Shown here piece after piece: positions 48,275 to 60,800 of a stretch of 64,000 nucleotides of DNA (position 1 is the stretch's first letter; every line of letters starts with the position of its first letter). The position numbers and the translations under genes are program-made. Source of the stretch: Varroa destructor (Eukaryota > Arthropoda > Arachnida > Mesostigmata > Varroidae); assembly GCF_002443255.2 (NCBI RefSeq), contig NW_019211457.1, forward strand, positions 16,354,374 through 16,418,373, read 5' to 3'. The notes below the pieces were generated by a model. That model searched no databases. It worked only from the letters and a program-made list of their open reading frames with translations, and was not told the DNA's origin.

Positions 48275-48583
48275 TTGGATTCTTTAGCAGCAATTAACGA
48301 CGAGCTCTCTAAGTGTACAGGTAATACGTATCGTTTCATCAGTGTGTTTCGCATAAGCGCCCCTGAAAAGAAAGAAAATCTCTTCATTTTTACGCGCAGC
48401 TCGCTTGATTATAGTCAGTCGAATGTGGCAATACGAGCAAACTGTTCATCGGACTTCAAGAAAGACAATCGTAGGAGCGACAAAAACACCGCTAAACTGG
48501 GTCGCCCTGGCATCTGCCCCACCCATTGTCCAGTGATCTCAGTTGCTCCGTTGGCAAATCGGGTCATTCTGATCATCGAATGA
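48275..48583 (+). CDS. Candidate terminal exon with nearby polyadenylation signal
   Basis: The acceptor is strong (GTTGTGCTTCTTTCAG). It is followed in phase 0 by 102 open codons to TGA at 48581-48583, and AATAAA occurs at 48593, ten bases later. The peptide begins LDSLAAINDELSKCTGNTYR, with APEKKENLFIFTRSSLDY and DFKKDNRRSDKNTAKLGRPG further on, and has a balanced composition. An alternative is a 46-base exon only, because CTGTACAG|GTAATAC-like sequence (TGTACAG|GTAATA at 48320) is a usable donor. The extremely short 3' untranslated region is unusual. I do not recognise the family. Confidence 0.4.
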   Translation: MDSLAAINDELSKCTGNTYRFISVFRISAPEKKENLFIFTRSSLDYSQSNVAIRANCSSDFKKDNRRSDKNTAKLGRPGICPTHCPVISVAPLANRVILIIE

Positions 48584-48589
48584 CGACAT

Positions 48590-48596
48590 CGAATAA
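48590..48596 (+). promoter_or_regulatory. AATAAA polyadenylation-like signal
   Basis: AATAAA lies ten bases after the stop codon of the candidate exon ending at 48583. Common by chance in AT-rich DNA; its value rests on the position. Confidence 0.25.
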
Positions 48597-49295
48597 AGAA
48601 GATTTACCAATGGGACCTATAGCTATGTCTTCTCAACGTTTCTTGTAAATACTGAAGCTTGACAAGCATGCAAAGCCGTAATACGCGAAGATACCATGCA
48701 CCAGTACAGGCAGCTGTATTATGTTAGAGCAATAAACTAAACAGCAGGAAAACACCGACAAACTGGTGGTGAAGTGTGATTTTATAACAGTCGGCGGCCC
48801 AGCGGTTTGGGTAAGTGTGCTTTGAAGAACGTACATTTGTATATGCTTAGAAAGAAAAAAACATCTAGAACAGCATAATGAATACTATACAGTACAAGCG
48901 CTAACAAGTAGAACTGGTCTTTATAGGCAGCCGTATCGGAAGTAATTTACATGTAACATGTACAGAAGGTAATTGGCACTTCGTATGTTGGATAGCCTTT
49001 CGAAAGATAGCAACACATCGTTTATCAGACGACTGATGTGAATTTAAAAAATAGCTTTTTAGTGCCTTTGCACAAACGTTACAGATCACGTGAGCGAATT
49101 CTCACATAATTCTACATTCTAAAATATCGTACCGCTTCACTAAAGCAATACTTCACTATTACGCTGCTATGCTTCACTCCCAACATTGACTCATCTTGCC
49201 AAAGGCGCAGTGTTACTGCATCAGTTCCTTTTGCGCGTCCTGCAGCGGATCGCGCAGCAGCAATAGCATTGTACCTGTTTTGGCAGCGTCGTAAC

Positions 49296-49319
49296 GCGCC
49301 TCGCCTCGCCTCGCCTCGC
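49296..49319. repeat. (CGCCT)n minisatellite
   Basis: Four to five tandem CGCCT pentamers, GC-rich. Confidence 0.85.
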
Positions 49320-49491
49320 ATACTTTCCACCGCGGCCGCGCCAGCGCGTCAGACTAAGCAATGTTAAGCGAGAAGGAAACAAGAGGGAGGGGGTGGTGCC
49401 AAGGAGACTCAAACACGAATCAGAACAACAACAACAACGGCGACGGCGACGGCGGCCGCTCCCCGCCACCAGCAACGAAGGAACTGACAGT

Positions 49492-49528
49492 CACATACAC
49501 ACACAAATACACTCTTAGATATACACAT

Positions 49529-49559
<31 letters not shown>

Positions 49560-49566
49560 GACACAC
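49492..49566. repeat. (CA)n/(ACAT)n compound repeat
   Basis: CA-rich sequence, then about five ACAT tetramers and a CA run of about 20 bases. Confidence 0.88.
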
Positions 49567-49704
49567 TAGAAACAACGCGGCGATCTGCCGGCCGGTCAGC
49601 CAACCAACCCACGACTGCGATCGAAAGAACGATACGACGAAAAGCCGCCGCTCCTGCACCCGCTGCTGTGCCATTTTGGAGTGGAGAGGGTGGGCGTCTG
49701 GGCG

Positions 49705-49731
49705 CGGCGGCGGCGGCGGCGGCGGCGGCCG
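49705..49731. repeat. (GGC)n microsatellite
   Basis: Nine GGC units in a CpG-rich context, giving poly-Gly on the plus strand and poly-Ala on the minus strand in artefactual frames. Confidence 0.9.
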
Positions 49732-50044
49732 CGGCTGCGATGGCGGTGCATTTTAAAGTTTTAACACAGCGCAGACCTGAGGGCTGCCCGATCCATTGGT
49801 AGGGGGCGTAGCGATCGGCTCGCTGCGTACGAGTAGACAGCGTCGACTGTAGGTACAGGACGTAAAACACGAACACGGCGCAAAAAACACGGTTGTGTAT
49901 TTGACAAGCCATTAAAAATATTTTTGGTATTTTCATTGAAACTAAAAGAAGACATATTTTACCAACATTCAGTTCTGAAATTCGCCTTTTGAGAACCTAA
50001 TCATTAATTATGAGAAGACAACGACGAAGGGTCATATAGGAAAA

Positions 50045-50095
50045 ATGTGGGTGGAAGTATTAGTAGTAAATAAAGTTCTGAGGGTCGGACTAATG
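50045..50095 (+). CDS. Possible short first coding exon
   Basis: ATG at 50045 opens 17 codons, MWVEVLVVNKVLRVGLM, which run into a consensus donor (CTAATG|GTAAGT); the unspliced frame stops two codons later. It lies 300 bases downstream of the CpG-rich island at 49.2-49.75 kb, an arrangement that fits a first exon. No partner exon or family was found, so support is limited to the donor and the context. Confidence 0.2.
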
Positions 50096-50101
50096 GTAAG
50101 T

Positions 50102-53100
50102 TAGTTTTTATTTCTTGATTTCTCGAAGAACTTGTTTCCGCGTTTGGATAAGTGCACAAAAGAAGAGTTGGCATAGTGGCCGATAACGTCCGTTCTCAAC
50201 ACGACGTGCATGCTCTACTTGCGTAACCGCGACCAAGCCGATGATCACAGCATGCATACTATCTGACTCCACTGTCGACCTATAGGCACTTCTTGAGTAG
50301 TCGCCATCTTGCGAAATCGTATACTCTTACGGATACTGAACAAGTACCTTCCTTTCTAGTAGCATCGCGCTCCGATGCTCAGTCATCCTCAGCAGAGGGC
50401 TCAAAACGACGACTACGCAGAGTGGTAATGTGACTAAGATCGCAACTAAAAAGCTCCCTCTATCCCGGCCTATACTTTTTCGAGTGCACCCACCACCGAA
50501 AGCGAAGATTTGGCAATTTCGCGGGCACCACACGCTGGCCGTTACCCAGCAACTCTTACTTCTCCTATTTTCTCTGTGCGTTCATCATGGTCCGACTACC
50601 CGGCCCATTGCTGCTATCCGTCCCGATTTCCTTTTCTCCATTATTTTTCTTCTGTGCATCGTCTTCACTGTCGTCGAGCTTCGTCACCTCCGGCGGCACA
50701 TCGAGGAGCCAAAACGACTCGAGTTGAAAGGGCTCATTTCCCATCTCGTTCCCCAAACCCCTGCTCCTGCTATACTTCGCTCTTGAACGCCCCTTTGCCA
50801 TAGTCCCGGTCTCGATTAGTATTATGTGCCGACCCCACTGCATCCCACCACCATTCGCCTAGAAATGACTGAACCTTACTGTACCCTCGCTCTGCGAATA
50901 TGCCCCTGTGTACTTGATACTGCAGCGGGGCAGTGGCGGACGCTGTGCAGACCAAAGCAAAACTTGGGTGCGAGCGTTAGAAAGCACCAGAGACTCTTGC
51001 TACGTGTCGTCCTGCTCCTTCTATCCACGCGCCTGCTATAGAAGAAGTGTTGCGGGGGAGTAGTTAAGTCGGTTGGGTCGCCTTCAGTCGAGGCTCTCAG
51101 ACTCGACGAAGCGTTGTCCATCGAATCGTTGCTGGGATGGCTTACTAGACACTAGCGCTGCGCTTTGCACACTCCCTGGGGGTGACCAATGTAAGAGTAG
51201 CTGGTCAGCAAGTTCGGCGAGCCACGTCGGCTCAGCTTGATCGGGTTGGGTTTCTTCTTAGCTGCTTCTACCGCGTGTGGCAACTCCGGGATGTGCTCGC
51301 TTTCTCGTCGAAAAGTAGATGGACGCAAGTCAAGGAGTCGCAAGGCAAAGTATCTCACTCCTCCTCTTCATCGTGAGCTCCTTTGATCGCCAGCGCCACA
51401 GTCTTCATTGTAATAGTGAGAGATAAAGAGAAAGCTTGCAAGCGAAAGAACGAAAGGGAACTCTAATCTGAGGATGTAAGGAGGGAATCGTCATCGCTGG
51501 GGAGCTGAAACTAAGCTGAGCTGGACGCCACACCCCACTCTCTACCCAAGTTACACATACAAAGAGAATTCGTAGGAGTTCGAGCGAATAAACGAAAGTA
51601 CATGAAACGTACACAAACGCTTGAAACAATTACGTGACACTGATATACTATAAAGTTATGATGAGTATGCGGTCATTCAATGAATACATTTGGTAAAATA
51701 AATTTCGCTTAATCGTATTGTATTTGCCGATATGATTCAAAACGGCTTTTGTGAATCATACTGGCGATAAAAATTTAGATTTAGCCACAGAGCTGATGAA
51801 TGATAGGGTACAATTGAAGTACAATCGAAATACAACATAGTAATGATTGGCTTACCAGACTGTACGTCAACGACGCTTGACGCACTATAACACACAAAAG
51901 GAAAACTCAAAAAAGGATCCCCTCGATACGCAGAAGCGATCGACTTGTCCCTCCAAAGTTGATTGCGTGTTTTGGCGTATCTGATCGACTACATGCCCTT
52001 ATTTACGTACAAGTGCATCATACAACATCGATCTTTCTGTCCTCCTGTGTTGGGAATAACGCCAATCAGACTTTATCATCTATAAAATGTATGTAAATGC
52101 TTCGTCTACTTTCCAACTCGAATCTATACTTCACGAAGCAGATCATTATGTATGCAAACGAAGCGATAAAAGCACAAAGAGCAGACTGACCTCCGTGTAG
52201 CACAACGTCGTTGTCTGCCCCTTTCAGCATAACAGAGCTATAAAGCTATATCCTGTTATTTTCATCATCCTCGTTATACTTTCAGCATTTGCCAGCAGCA
52301 GCAGCAGCAGCTTTTTTCCTTCGCTTTGTGTCTTTTCGAGGTCGAACAGCAATTCGTTATCTAGAACTATCCCCTGTGCTCTACCGAAGGGTCTCGGAGG
52401 CATCCTTTATCATTGGTGCACCGTCTGTCTCATGGCAATGGAGGCAGGCAACAAAGTTATTGGTCGTACCCAAAAGAACTCTCGGTTCTCAGAGAAACTC
52501 GCATAGAACGCTCTTCGCCATTGCTGTTGCTGCTGTTGGCCAGCGATTGCGAATCGGCAGCTCACAGTCGCCATCGTAGGGCTGCGTTTATGCCTGTGCG
52601 TGTCCTTCAGGCGCACTACACCCTGCACACGTCACCTACAAGCTAAAGGCAATAGCTAGCTGCGCTGACACTCGCCTCGCCTACGACGCTTGCGCTTTGT
52701 CGCCGGTGCCTCTCTAATGCTATTGGTTCGCTTCTCTCCACCGAAACACCCCCCCATTCGTGTGTCAGCCTATTCCTCTGTGTGGAGTCTCCTGTTCGCG
52801 CTGCCGGTCGACTGTCCGGTGCAGGCACAACTTACTAAACTCACCTAACCCAGCTCCGCTTAGCCTAACAATTTCTCACATGGACAACGACTGCTCCACA
52901 AGGCGCGTTCTAGTTTAGCCCCTCCGTCGCTCCTTACAGGTCTATCCCTTGTAACGCCTGGTCTACCAAACTCACAGCTCGTTTCTTTTCAGTAGTAGCG
53001 ACTTTTTCCTCTACGAACAGGTCGGGCAGAGACCGTAACGTTGGCAGCATCAGTCAGAAGGAGATGCAACGAATAAGCAAAAACTAGAGTGCTCTAACCA

Positions 53101-53618
53101 CACTGCCGCTGCCGCGACAACTCAAATCGAGGAAACATTAAGCTAATCCACGGAGTGAGGTAATGTTTGCTGGTTGGCCGAGATAGTGCCTTGGGGAAGC
53201 AAGTATATGGAAGGGGGTCAATAAACGCTGAGAGCGAATCCTTCGCATTCCCGTTGGTTTCCTTGACGGCACCATCTCCTCGTCGACGTCGCTTTTCGAC
53301 GTAAACGCCTAAACTAGCTACTCAACCAAACGAACAGGATATGAAACGAGTTATACACAGTGATGGCCTCCGGTCACCAGATCAACGCTGGCTTCGTTGC
53401 CAGAGCCGCATATGAAGACAGACCGGCAACGCATCTTCCCATCACCCTGTCGTTTGTCAGCTAGCCAGTAAAAAAAACTACAGCATTCTGCCAGCACTAG
53501 TCGCGGCTTCACTTCTGTCAACGAGATCCACAAAAATTAGCTTTAATTTTTAAAAGTATCACTTATATTTGGCATGCACCTGCCATGTCTCCTGATATCT
53601 CTGGTGTTTCCTTCGTAG
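50102..53618. other. Pyrimidine/purine-skewed non-coding tract
   Basis: The plus strand is pyrimidine-rich at 50.4-50.9 and 52.6-53.0 kb, which makes hydrophilic-looking frames on the minus strand (for example 50565-50843) and Ser/Pro/Leu-rich ones on the plus strand. A CAG run lies at 52293-52311. No motif or splice-supported exon was found. Confidence 0.45.
52293..52311. repeat. (CAG)n microsatellite
   Basis: Six CAG units; poly-Ala in one plus-strand frame. Confidence 0.9.
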
Positions 53619-53795
53619 CCGTATCTAAATCTATTCTTGACGCTACACTGCATTTCCGATGCCTCCAGAACTGCGTTCACTCGGCTGCTCTGTGCTGCTG
53701 TCGCTACCTTTACTGGCCTGGACGACAACTGTACGACGCTAGGCCGTAGCGACAAGAGCAACGATGTTGGTATCGACGCCATTTTCTATCGAAAG
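53619..53795 (+). CDS. Candidate exon, unrecognised
   Basis: An acceptor (CTCTGGTGTTTCCTTCGTAG) and a donor (CGAAAG|GTGAGA) enclose exactly 59 codons, open in phase 0-0, while the other two frames have stops. The peptide includes SRTAFTRLLCAAVATFTGLD and GRSDKSNDVGIDAIFYRK. Codon use (GAC, ATC, CTG) looks coding. No domain was recognised and no adjacent exon could be linked. A minus-strand frame of 79 codons overlaps it and is taken to be a shadow. Confidence 0.33.
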
Positions 53796-56700
53796 GTGAG
53801 AAGGAGGGGACACTCTAAGAGCAGAACGAAGACGAAGTGAAGAAATATCACACATACAGCACAGCCACCCATGTACCCAGCGATCCTAGTATCCATCTAC
53901 TCTCAGAAAGCCAAGTCATCGTGAACCAAGGAAGACGAGGGGTCATGGGACTTTACTTGTAGCGGCGCAAACCAGCACAGGGCACAACTTCGCTAGCCGT
54001 AGAATATTATCCCTTACCGGCTTAGGTTAGTGGGGACTGCTGGCGCTAGCCCTACTGCTACCTGCGCTGCATTCACCAGCTTCCATCGTAGCCCGTTGCT
54101 GTGGGGTGATTCTTCGTCGTCGTTGCTTGCCCCCGTCATTCTGTCTCCGTTCATCGACGAGAGAATGCAGCATCAGCAAAAGTCAGGTACAGGGGACAGG
54201 GCATGAAGTCTGGGTTGTAAAGGCCTGCTGGGGGTTTCTTGGAGACCTGGAGGATTAAAGGGAGGCTATTGGGGGTGGACGCAAGGACTGAACGGAAGGC
54301 CATCTTTCCTGCTGCCGATTTCGCTGTTTTCCTTCACCAGCAGCCGGCGAACCTGGCAGTGCATGCCGAACATTGATCCCCTCTAACGACTAGTGGTATG
54401 TGCACCACTCAGCCAGACGACCAGATACGCACGGAACCTAGACACCTTTAGTGCTTTAGTAGGCAGCAGCAGCAGCAGCACAAGCCGGTAGCAGTGTCAT
54501 TCGAAAGCCTCCATTCGTTCCGAACCTCTTCTACTGCTCGAACGAACGAACCACTATAAGATCACGAGGCCAGTTGGCGAAATCGATCGTGGTGACGACA
54601 GAAAAGATAAAAACAAGTACTATCACCATTTTACTATCTACAATGAAAAACATACCTTGAGGCTTATGTGCGAAATTAATTTTACGCATATGACCTTTCC
54701 TTTCCCAGCCAACACGAGCATTGTCTCTGCTCTATAAGATATATGTACGCTTCACATGTGCCCCATAAGGACTTTTCGCTGTTTGACGGCAGTATTGATG
54801 TAAAGGTCATCACTACCAACATTGTATGCCTATTTCTACTGAGAAACAGAGAGGGCAAATTCCTTCGTAGCAACTGCTGTAGCAGTAGTAGTGCAGTATG
54901 CTCATAGTGATGGGAATTTCTCTTCACGTTTTGTGCGACTCAATCCTACGGACCACCCAGTTGCCCCTCAGATTTTAAGACAGCTACGTTACCATCAGTT
55001 CCGCCATTGTACCTCAACCGGCACTAAAGATTCTGTCGCTAGTACAAGGAAAAGGAGACGAAGTGCCAGCGCGTTTGGCATGGTCGTCTACCGACTGGGC
55101 AGCCCAAACGTCCAACTAATGCTGATGCTGGCCTCGATGCAACCGGAACGCTGGCCTTCTGTCGACATAAGAGGCTTTTTCCTGGTCGGTTCCTTTTTTG
55201 CGTCCTTTTTGGCCCCGCTACCACTGTCGCTGCTACCAACGCCGGTACTACCTTCACCCCCGCGCCGTTGCGGCACTGCTGCTGCTGCAGCAGCCACCGT
55301 CACCTCAGCCAACAACCCCCAAAAATCCCCAACAATAGAGGATAGTAGCAGCAGCGCTTTTCCTACTTTTTTCCTCGTCTCTTCTCTCCTGTGTGTTCCT
55401 ACTAGATGAAACAAACTGGGCCAGACAACCATCGCCCGCCGGTCGAAGCAAGTCGCCTACTAAGCCATACGGGTGAGCTTGAGTCCGCGTTGTTCCCTTG
55501 TTTCTTTCAATCGTACAGCAGCGAAGAACGACAATATACCATGGATATCAGCATCAACATCGGCTGCTACTACTGGCCGAGGTACGCCGTTGGCCAAGCT
55601 CAACGCAGACATTGGGTGGAAGCAGTAAGTGGCTGTCGACTGCTGCCAGCCAATGCTGGCCTGCAATGGCTCTCCGGATTCGATAAAACCTGGAGCAGCC
55701 GCGGCAGCAGCATAAGAAAGGAAAGCGCGTAGAGTAGGCCAGCCCTCGTTCTACCCACTCCGCGCACACATACTTGTGCAGCGACAGTAGAAGCATGAGG
55801 TGAAGGAGAGGGAACTATCTTACTCCCGGGAGGTGAAATACCCCTCAGTCGCCTCTGTTACCAACCGATGCTGCCAGCAGCTGGGGGACCTGGGAAAACT
55901 AAGAGAACCGAAGAGCTGTCCCGCTCAAGCGGCGGAAATAGTGTTGGCGAGTCTTCAGGAGCTGGTAGTTTGCTTTTACGAAAAATAGGCCATACTTGTA
56001 AACGCAGTAGGCATGGTATCAAGGGTTTGGCGCAGTTTAGTGCTCTTTGCTACGGAACATCAGTAGTAGCATTGGTGAAGGAGCTTAGTAATCGAAGGAT
56101 TTCAAAAGAACTCTGTGCTTACTTGACTCGCTCAGCCACCTTAAGTTTTTGAGGAATCGATTTCACAGAGGGCGCTAGCATCGAATGGGTTGGCCAGTTC
56201 TTGGAATAGTTGAATCCTTCAGAGAATTATGTGGACTTCGCTGGTGCACCCTGCTAGATGCAGGTAAATGTAACAGACAGAGTGGCGCGACTCGCGAGTT
56301 GGCGGGTGCTTCGCGCAAGTCTCTATCTTGGATTCTTGTTCATAAAGGCAAGCGGAGTGTTCCAAGCAACCAACCAATGGCCGCGAAGCTGCTGATCCAC
56401 GGTCCAAGAAAAAGTCTAAGTCCCGCCATCGTTATAGCCGTTGGCATGACACGACCATCCCCCGTAGGGAGGCCGGATAAACAGCTCGGCTAGGATTTCT
56501 AATAGTGGCGATTTATGTAGCGGTTGTGTAATGGGAAGCTCTCTCAAATTTATGTTCGTCTTTTTTAATAGGTAACTTTGGCAAGCTAAAGGTCGGGAAG
56601 TAGACAATTTTTTTTTTTGTTTCTATCGTGTGTTTTTAGATGATACGGACAAAGAGGCCAGTATTTTTGTAACCTTAGGAGTTTCACCTATAATTTATTG

Positions 56701-56992
56701 TTAAATTTGTTCGATTCTGCTGTTTGAGTAGGAATCGCACGTATGACATGTATAATCGTATCGACGAAAGCTGTTAGTCGAAACGCGCATGTACTCTGTA
56801 CTAGATTATTATTATTTTCTTGGTCAATACCTATCACCCGTTGGTAATGTTCATCACAAATAGGAATCATAATACTAAGCTGTTGGACGGGGTTCTTGCT
56901 CTACAGTATTTGTTTGTCCAGCCAATGATCCACTGCGCTTCGAGAAGTCCACTATCAGTAGACACCTTCCAAGCTTTGCCAAAAAGAGCAGA
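53796..56992. other. Non-coding tract, low-complexity frames
   Basis: A CAG run lies at 54463-54480 and a GCT/GCA-rich palindromic stretch near 55277-55297. The 172-codon plus-strand frame at 54891-55409 is Ser/Pro/Leu-rich with no motif, and the minus strand is open there too. The stretch at 55.8-56.5 kb has several overlapping frames. Some of this may be old retroelement sequence, but I could not place a definite motif. Confidence 0.4.
54463..54480. repeat. (CAG)n microsatellite
   Basis: Six CAG units. Confidence 0.9.
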
Positions 56993-57088
56993 TCAACAAA
57001 CATTCCCCCAGCTCTTCGTTACGAGAAGTCCAGCGTCTGCTAATTTTTCCCGGAGATCCATTGGGACCGCATGCTCGAAGCTGACGGT

Positions 57089-57181
57089 AAATGCTCGGTG
57101 CCAACGCTCGGTTCTCTCCATTCCGTAGTCATCGTCGACGGATGTAGTTAGACGCCGTATGTTGCTGTGAACCCGAATACG
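57089..57181 (-). mobile_element. Possible gypsy integrase relic
   Basis: On the minus strand, residues 15-45 of a 77-residue frame include VHSNIRRLTTSV and, a few residues later, YGMERTERWHRAF. In gypsy-type integrases the corresponding segment is G-I-x-x-I-R-T-T-x-Y-H-P-x-x-NGM-x-ER-W-H-R-x-L-K, which lies around the catalytic Glu. The HP motif and the Asn are lost and a small insertion follows ER. No other integrase motif was found on either side. If it is real, it is a short, badly decayed fragment. Confidence 0.3.
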
Positions 57182-57820
57182 AGCTAGCCTTTTATAAGAA
57201 GAACGAGTGCAGCCAGTTAACACGATGGGCTAGTGGGGCTGGGTATGACATACGAGACATTTATTTGTGTTTGCGTTGGTGATACTCTGGTTACGCTTGG
57301 CAAGTAAAAAGAAGAGATCACTGCCCTTCCCTTTCTTCGCGTTCGGTTTGGCTGGGCCCGAACCTGGCCACGAAGACCAGAGAGTTCGTTGTGGGCTTTG
57401 ATGGCCGATGTTCAGGCCCAAACCGGTGACCAGTGTCTCAGGTAGGGAGTCGACTTTGTCTTTTTGTATACGTTGAAAACGAGTAGTCCTGCAAAGGAGA
57501 GTAGTCCGGCACCACCTCTGGCATACGCAGCAGACATAGCTTCGAATGGATATTGATCACACCGTCAAACTGTTCATCACAACGCAGATCTTCGATGACG
57601 ACACCATTGCCATCAGGCCGATAAGATCGTCGTTCGGAATGTTTAAAAAGGTCTTTGTCGTAAAACCTGTTGAATTACGCTACAATGTGCTAAGTTTAGA
57701 ATTAGATGAATCAATTGTTTATTATATGATGTCATCATGGATATAATGGTGTCTTAAACGATACACCCCTAAAACCACGGGCACTTAAAAGTACACATAA
57801 AAATTATATCAGTTTAGCAT

Positions 57821-57822
<2 letters not shown>

Positions 57823-57850
<28 letters not shown>
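57823..57850. repeat. (TA)n microsatellite
   Basis: Fourteen uninterrupted TA units. Confidence 0.92.
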
Positions 57851-57854
<4 letters not shown>

Positions 57855-60800
57855 CGAGTCAAAAGACTCCAGACAGTTCTTGTTCAGTTGTAAAAAACAA
57901 CTTGAAACAGCTTGACCGAAGCTTATGGCCAGCTGGAGAAAGATACCGTCAATTAACGTTTTTAAGCTATTTTTGAGAAACTCTTTTTGGGCTATTTTTG
58001 AGTATAGTATAACGCTTAATGCACGCTCATTGTGTATGGAGGACACCAATAGTGTTCCACGAAATGTCTTCAATGCCCAGTTTAATTTACAGTTAATACA
58101 GATGATAATCTCATTTGAGTCTCACTTATCTAACGAAAGACCACGACATATGATTATGAAGCACATATAGTTATGACATATGTGGCAATCCTAAATTGTC
58201 TGTGGATAGGCTAGTTGTTTAGTGTATGATAAATCACCTACTTGAAACCCATTGCCTGCACGATATTTGCTGTTCCTTTGCCATGTCGATATTGTAATGG
58301 CTACAGATTTTTTGTGGCGTCATCAGTCCCCAATAATGAGGTTCAGAGCCTGTTTGTTGAGATGGACAAATGCAAATTCCCACATTATCATAGTCATAGA
58401 CATATATTAGGACACCGAAGAAATAATTTCTTTACAACGAGGTAGTCAGACACGAAGTGATTTAATGTATCACAAATGATATTGCGGGATGTTTGCCGTA
58501 TAACGGAATAATCACCTTGACTGTAATTACGTATACCACATTGCGGGCTAGCGTTGTCGTCAAAGGGTCCAGCTGTTTACGACGCGTCGCCAAGCACAAT
58601 ACGCTTCACCTTGGATATAAGAACGCCGTGTTCGTATACATCGAAGTGGGAAACCGTTTTAATACGACCGTACTATTTCGATATAGTGCAACGACGAAAC
58701 GCACTTCGTCTCTTCCGAAGCGTCAAACAAACTAACGAATAGAGAAGATCCAGTGAACGCGAGCCACACAGCAGCGTAATGCCGATAATTGATGCGGATG
58801 GACGTTCTACGTATCGACGTCGGCCGTTGAATTGTTGGCGATTTTTATCCCATTATAATTGTTCTCTATGGATGAATATCTGTTTGTCACCGTGAACTGG
58901 CACCGATTTAGGTTATCACTACTTATCTGAAGCGAGTGTGTGGCGTGCTCCGTTCTTCGTGTGCGGATCTAGATCGAGCAAGACCCAAATGATCCTATTG
59001 TTATCGGTTTATCCCGGTTAGGTTCCGTATCTATTTTGCCTAGTATATGACGCTTAACCCATACTCCTTGATTCACTATAAAGATCGATTCAAATCCTGA
59101 ATTCGAAGCTGGAATCTGTCAATTTCTGTCTCCGATCAAATAGATCAGAGGGGTCGACCGTCCTTCAGACTGTCATGCCTATTCGACCTGCCGCATAAAG
59201 AGATTTGATCATGGTAAGCATCGCTCTTGGTTGACATAGGCCACGGAGTCAGTTTTTCTTGTTTGCATAACACCAACTCAGACATTGTGGAAGCAGTTAA
59301 CGTTGAGGATGCACGTTTCTGTTGGGAAGCCATTTACTATTTAGCGGGCTAAAAACAAGAGTCACATTTACGGCCGTCTGTCTACAATGAATCTGGGACC
59401 TTAGTCACGTGAAAACATCACAAAAACACGATTACGGCTATTGTGCTTTGTGATTTCGTGATACCGCCTTTAATGACTTCTAACACTGCCTGTAAACCAC
59501 AGGGAACGCCAATTAAAGTTACATTTATTCATCTGTAACTCTTACTTATTCTGCTGTTAAAGATTATGTATCGATCATCTCGAATCGTTATGGACGCCAT
59601 CACAACGCCAATTTGATAAGTGGTCGCTAGTAAAAAAAATAATACCATTTATAATGGTGCCTTCTTTTTTCTTACGAACCGTAGCTGCAGTAGATCTGTA
59701 ACCCAACTTTCGTTAGTTGTCTGGCGTTTCGTATGCTTCTCGCAGGACATCAACTGCAACGGCGATGACAGGGACGGCGACTGCTGCAGAGGAATATGAG
59801 CTCCGAAACATCAGGGTCCGATTCAACGCCTTTGCACACGCTCCTTTGCCTATTCTCCTATTAGTGATTTTTCACGGGGCGACGCTTCAGATCGTTGCGA
59901 TGTCATGTCACTTGACGTGCAAAAAACGCTTGCCGTCTGAGCTGTTCACCGTCGATTATTGGCACGTTGTCGGACGGAAACCCGTACATCTTGTAATACT
60001 ATCAGGCTATTCGCCCTGTCTACTCTTGGGCCATTTTCTACACGAGGAGACCTACACAAACAAAGGTTTCTGTCTCCAACGACGCTTCCCCCCATTCCAA
60101 TAGCCTACATTCCGATAGGCGTTTGCGTGTTTCGTTTTCGTTCGGCAAGTCGCTCCCTTACAGCTTATGTGCTATGCAGTGATTTTCGCGCGTCACGGTA
60201 CCTGTCCATATCGACACTACTACCCGATGTCAGGTCATCCGTACAATGTTGTTTTGTTGTGTGCTTATTAAACGGGCTTGTCTCGGCGACAGCAATTTCT
60301 ATAAGCTCATTGTAAGACGCCCGAGTGGCGCTTATACTTCCACTTTAACTCAGCCACTGGCTACTGCTACATATCGAAATGTTCGAAACTATTCCCAACG
60401 GCGATGTCGATGGCGCCGCTGAGCTCCAAGCTGTGCTAAACTAGGCAAGGCAGTCACGAATTCAAGACGGACAGACTTTGTTTTCGAAGGGCGTAGAGAG
60501 CCTTAGATGCTGCTTGGTGTACGAATGACAGACGGACCCCCGCCACCGTCAACAACCTTGGTAAGGATCGATGAAACTTGTTGCATCGGAAACATAGCAA
60601 CGAGAACATATAGGAAAAAACGCCTGCGACCTAAGAAAACGGCAAGGGGAAAAGGTATGGTGTCTATGGGCACTGACGGAACCGTGAGCGGGAAGGGTCG
60701 CACACAACTTCAGGCTGCAGCTTAGGCTAGCGTGACTGGGCGCACGGGCGTTATTTTATCTGAAAAAAAAAGGAAAAGAAAAGAGCTAGGAACCAATTGC

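Larger units (their letters stand above)
48597..50044. other. Non-coding tract with GC-rich, repeat-dense island
   Basis: AT-rich to 49.1 kb, then a GC- and CpG-rich island at about 49.2-49.75 kb with CGCCT pentamers (49296-49319), CA/ACAT repeats (49492-49566) and a GGC run (49705-49731). The 131- and 175-codon frames on opposite strands cross these repeats and are artefacts of composition. The island could be a promoter for the small frame at 50045, but that is speculative. Confidence 0.45.

Noticed and set aside
49361..49936. Opposed frames of 131 and 175 codons
   Set aside because: Both cross GGC, CA and ACAT repeats and owe their length to GC-rich simple sequence; the residues are repeats of Ala, Gly, Val and Thr with no motif.
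50565..50843. Hydrophilic minus-strand frame of 92 codons
   Set aside because: The strand is purine-rich, which automatically gives Glu, Lys, Arg and Gly codons without stops. An acceptor-like site exists but no motif.
54891..55432. 172-codon plus-strand and 114-codon minus-strand frames
   Set aside because: Low-complexity Ser/Pro/Leu-rich and Ala-rich composition; no splice or domain support. A vague similarity to gypsy reverse transcriptase at its start was too weak to claim.
57851..57900. TA-flanked GGGCGAGTCAAAAGACTCC as a transposon terminal repeat
   Set aside because: Resembles some mariner-type ends, but no matching inverted copy was found downstream and the motif includes its own short palindrome.
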